The translations under genes and the position numbers were made by a program. Source: Hyphomicrobiales bacterium (GTDB lineage: Bacteria > Pseudomonadota > Alphaproteobacteria > Rhizobiales > Rhizobiaceae). Taken from it: a stretch of DNA of 64,000 bases. Below the pieces are notes generated by a model. It was not told where the DNA came from and did not search any database. It saw nothing but the letters and a program-made list of their open reading frames with translations. Where the stretch lies: assembly GCA_021775455.1 (NCBI GenBank), contig JAJFHU010000047.1, positions 1-64,000 on the forward strand, in the 5' to 3' direction. Shown here one piece after another: positions 62,049-64,000 of the stretch (its first letter is position 1; the number at the start of each line of letters is the position of its first letter).

Positions 62049-63674
62049 ATGCGCGGACTAATGATGGATCAGCCATTACTGATCTCCGGAATAATTGATC
62101 ATGCAGCGAGGTATCATGGCGACACTGAGGTTGTCTCGGTAGGAATCGACGGCCACCGCGACCGAACGGATTATGCGGGAGTGCGCAAACGTTCCCTGAA
62201 GTTGGGATCTGCATTGCTGAAGCGTGGAATGAAAAAGTCTGACCGAATAGCAACCGTTGCCTGGAATAATTTTCGCCATCTGGAACTTTATTATGGCGTC
62301 TCAGGCAGTGGATTGGTTTGCCACACAGTTAATCCACGCCTGTTCCCTGAGCAACTTGTTTACATCATGGGCCATGCGGAAGATCGAATTGTATTCTTCG
62401 ACAAGACATTTTTGTCTCTTGTCGAAGCTTTGCAAAATCAACTCCCAAATGTTGAAGCCTGGATCATGATGGAAGATCATGATGAGGAATTGGCGAAAGA
62501 GCATTCCTGGCTGGAGTTTTACGAAGACTTTATTGCGACTGGCGATGATGATTTCAACTGGCCGGATGATATTGATGAATGGGATGCTTCAAGTCTTTGC
62601 TATACTTCTGGCACAACCGGCAATCCCAAGGGTGTACTTTATGCCCATCGTTCAACCCTGCTTCATGCGATGATGTCAGCCACTCCCGATGTGATGGGAT
62701 TCTCGGCGCGCGATAGCATGGTCCCAGTGGTACCCATGTTTCACGTAAATGCCTGGGGTTCGCCCTATTCCGCCGTATTGGCCGGCTCCAGACTTGTACT
62801 TCCGGGGCCTTTTCTCGATGGTGAAAGCTTGGTGACCTTGTTTAACGAAGAAAAGGTAACCATCAGCGCAGGCGTACCGACCATTTGGGCAGGATTGATC
62901 CAGTATCTCGAAACATCTGGCAACAAACTTCCCCACCTTGAGCGTACTGTGATTGGTGGTTCAGCATGTCCTCCCTCAATGATCGACAAATTTAGAGACA
63001 ACTATGATGTAGATGTGTTGCACGCTTGGGGCATGACCGAGATGTCACCGCTAGGAACTGTCAATCATCTTAAAAACAAGCATCTCGATTTGGACGCGGA
63101 CAAACAAAAAGAAATCCGTCTTAGTCAGGGTCGCCCGCCTTACGGAATGGAGTTGGGAGTTTTTGATGATGAAGGCAACCAACTGCCAAATGACGGAGAA
63201 ACCCAAGGCAATCTCCATTGTCGCGGCGGTTGGGTGTTGAGTGATTATTATTTGGCCGATCCTGACACGACTATTGATGATGGTTGGTTTCCAACGGGAG
63301 ACGTTGCAACGCTCGACGAAGACGGATTCATGCAAATTCGCGACCGCTCAAAAGACATTATCAAGTCTGGTGGTGAATGGATTTCGTCAGTTGACTTGGA
63401 AAACCTGGCCATGGCTCATCCTTGCGTCGCCGATGCTGCAGTAATTGCCGCACGTCATGAAAAATGGGATGAACGACCTTTGCTTGTTGTTGTCCGAAAG
63501 GAGAATGATGAAACTGGAGCAGGTGATATTTTATCGTTTTATTCAGGCAAGGTCGCAAAGTGGTGGATCCCGGATGCTGTCGAATTTGTTGATGAAATTC
63601 CAAGAAATGCAACCGGCAAGGTCCGCAAGAATGTACTGCGTGAACAATTTGGCGACGTGCTAATGGAAACCTAA
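62049..63674 (+). CDS. Acyl-CoA ligase (AMP-binding, long-chain fatty-acid type)
   Basis: A 541-residue adenylate-forming enzyme activating a carboxylic acid to its CoA ester. [20 protein letters not shown] is the P-loop-like motif, [15 protein letters not shown] is the A5 motif, and [22 protein letters not shown] with [13 protein letters not shown] forms the hinge. [12 protein letters not shown] carries the catalytic Lys. The ATG at 62049 follows GGGAGGAG. It resembles medium- to long-chain ligases. Adjacent to an SCP2-domain protein on the same strand. Confidence 0.94.
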   Translation: MRGLMMDQPLLISGIIDHAARYHGDTEVVSVGIDGHRDRTDYAGVRKRSLKLGSALLKRGMKKSDRIATVAWNNFRHLELYYGVSGSGLVCHTVNPRLFPEQLVYIMGHAEDRIVFFDKTFLSLVEALQNQLPNVEAWIMMEDHDEELAKEHSWLEFYEDFIATGDDDFNWPDDIDEWDASSLCYTSGTTGNPKGVLYAHRSTLLHAMMSATPDVMGFSARDSMVPVVPMFHVNAWGSPYSAVLAGSRLVLPGPFLDGESLVTLFNEEKVTISAGVPTIWAGLIQYLETSGNKLPHLERTVIGGSACPPSMIDKFRDNYDVDVLHAWGMTEMSPLGTVNHLKNKHLDLDADKQKEIRLSQGRPPYGMELGVFDDEGNQLPNDGETQGNLHCRGGWVLSDYYLADPDTTIDDGWFPTGDVATLDEDGFMQIRDRSKDIIKSGGEWISSVDLENLAMAHPCVADAAVIAARHEKWDERPLLVVVRKENDETGAGDILSFYSGKVAKWWIPDAVEFVDEIPRNATGKVRKNVLREQFGDVLMET

Positions 63675-63762
63675 ATTAATTTTTGCCAGATACTTGCAAG
63701 CACAATATTAATTTCCCATCCTGTTTGAAATAAAATTGAAATTTACAAATGACGAGGAATTC

Positions 63763-64000
63763 ATGAGCGTAGAAGCAGTAGCAGATGCCATCCGGGCGAA
63801 GGTTGGCGAAAACAGCGGCATTGGTGCAACAATAAAATTTGATTGTGGATCTGAAGGAATTGTGTACGTAGATGCAGCATCAAGTCCAAACACGGTGACG
63901 ACCGAAAACAAGGACGCCGATTGCACAATTTCCTGCGAATTGGATACTCTCAACGATCTGATTGCTGGCGATTTGGACCCAACCGCTGCGTTCATGCAAG
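63763..64000 (+). CDS. SCP2 sterol-transfer-domain protein (N-terminal part, cut by window edge)
   Basis: The first 79 residues of a small lipid-binding protein. MSVEAVADAIRAKVGENSGI is followed by ATIKFDCGSEGIVYVDA and CTISCELDTLNDLIAGDLDPT, which matches the SCP2 fold (usual length ~100-130). GAGGAATTC precedes the ATG. It lies 88 bp after the acyl-CoA ligase and probably assists lipid or acyl-CoA handling. Confidence 0.85.
   Translation, partial: MSVEAVADAIRAKVGENSGIGATIKFDCGSEGIVYVDAASSPNTVTTENKDADCTISCELDTLNDLIAGDLDPTAAFMQ

Overview
The window reads as chromosome of a low-to-moderate GC, Gram-negative alphaproteobacterium, probably free-living and marine. Supporting signs are an opgC-opgG-opgH periplasmic-glucan operon, a type I secretion operon with a giant adhesin and a full-consensus CtrA box in front of it, several ABC uptake systems, and stand-alone acyl-CoA catabolism genes. 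The exact order or genus cannot be read from the sequence. I saw no rRNA, tRNA or CRISPR array.

Layout. 1-1.2 kb: 3' end of an IS30-type transposase, then an 870-bp non-coding stretch with a degenerate 21-bp tandem repeat. 1.2-4.96 kb: upp, then a compact minus-strand operon (flavin monooxygenase-like enzyme, tautomerase, alpha/beta hydrolase) with a divergent LysR regulator. 5.0-7.1 kb: a Ca-binding beta-roll protein ending in an M91 (NleD-like) zinc peptidase domain. 7.2-8.2 kb: beta-carbonic anhydrase and a decayed CueR/HmrR-type regulator. 8.2-15.6 kb: FAD oxidoreductase, uronate-dehydrogenase-like enzyme and a complete branched-chain-amino-acid-type ABC importer. 15.6-22 kb: a Dpp/Opp-type peptide ABC system whose binding protein diverges from the permease/ATPase genes, then an HSL-family esterase. 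22-24.3 kb: CHASE2 adenylate/guanylate cyclase.

24.3-38.5 kb is one minus-strand locus: TolC-like outer-membrane channel, LapB-like ABC exporter, HlyD-like adaptor, a ~2,545-residue mosaic adhesin (FecR-like, cadherin/VCBS-like, LamG-like, FG-GAP and RTX parts) and an L,D-transpeptidase-like protein that has lost its catalytic region. 38.6-41.8 kb is a tight minus-strand operon of a radical SAM enzyme, a methylthioadenosine-phosphorylase-family enzyme and two glycosyltransferases of the TIGR04283/TIGR04282 type. This resembles organoarsenic-sugar loci but lacks ArsM and the classical ArsS in the window. I consider it the best candidate for an undescribed pathway.

42-45.3 kb: a ThDP-dependent enzyme, a DUF302 protein and a YeeE/YedE transporter. 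45.5-51.7 kb: a TTC38-like TPR protein and opgCGH. 51.7-64 kb: cysQ-like phosphatase, a beta-oxidation-like module (SDR, MaoC hydratase, MFE-2-like SDR, thiolase), a ThDP enzyme coupled to an orphan TauB/SsuB-like ATPase, a class III CoA-transferase, a PPOX-fold protein, threonine dehydratase, an acyl-CoA ligase and the start of an SCP2-domain protein.

Translation starts were re-chosen where a Shine-Dalgarno sequence, gene junction or family N-terminus argued for it. Functions come from motif recognition by eye. No database search was possible.
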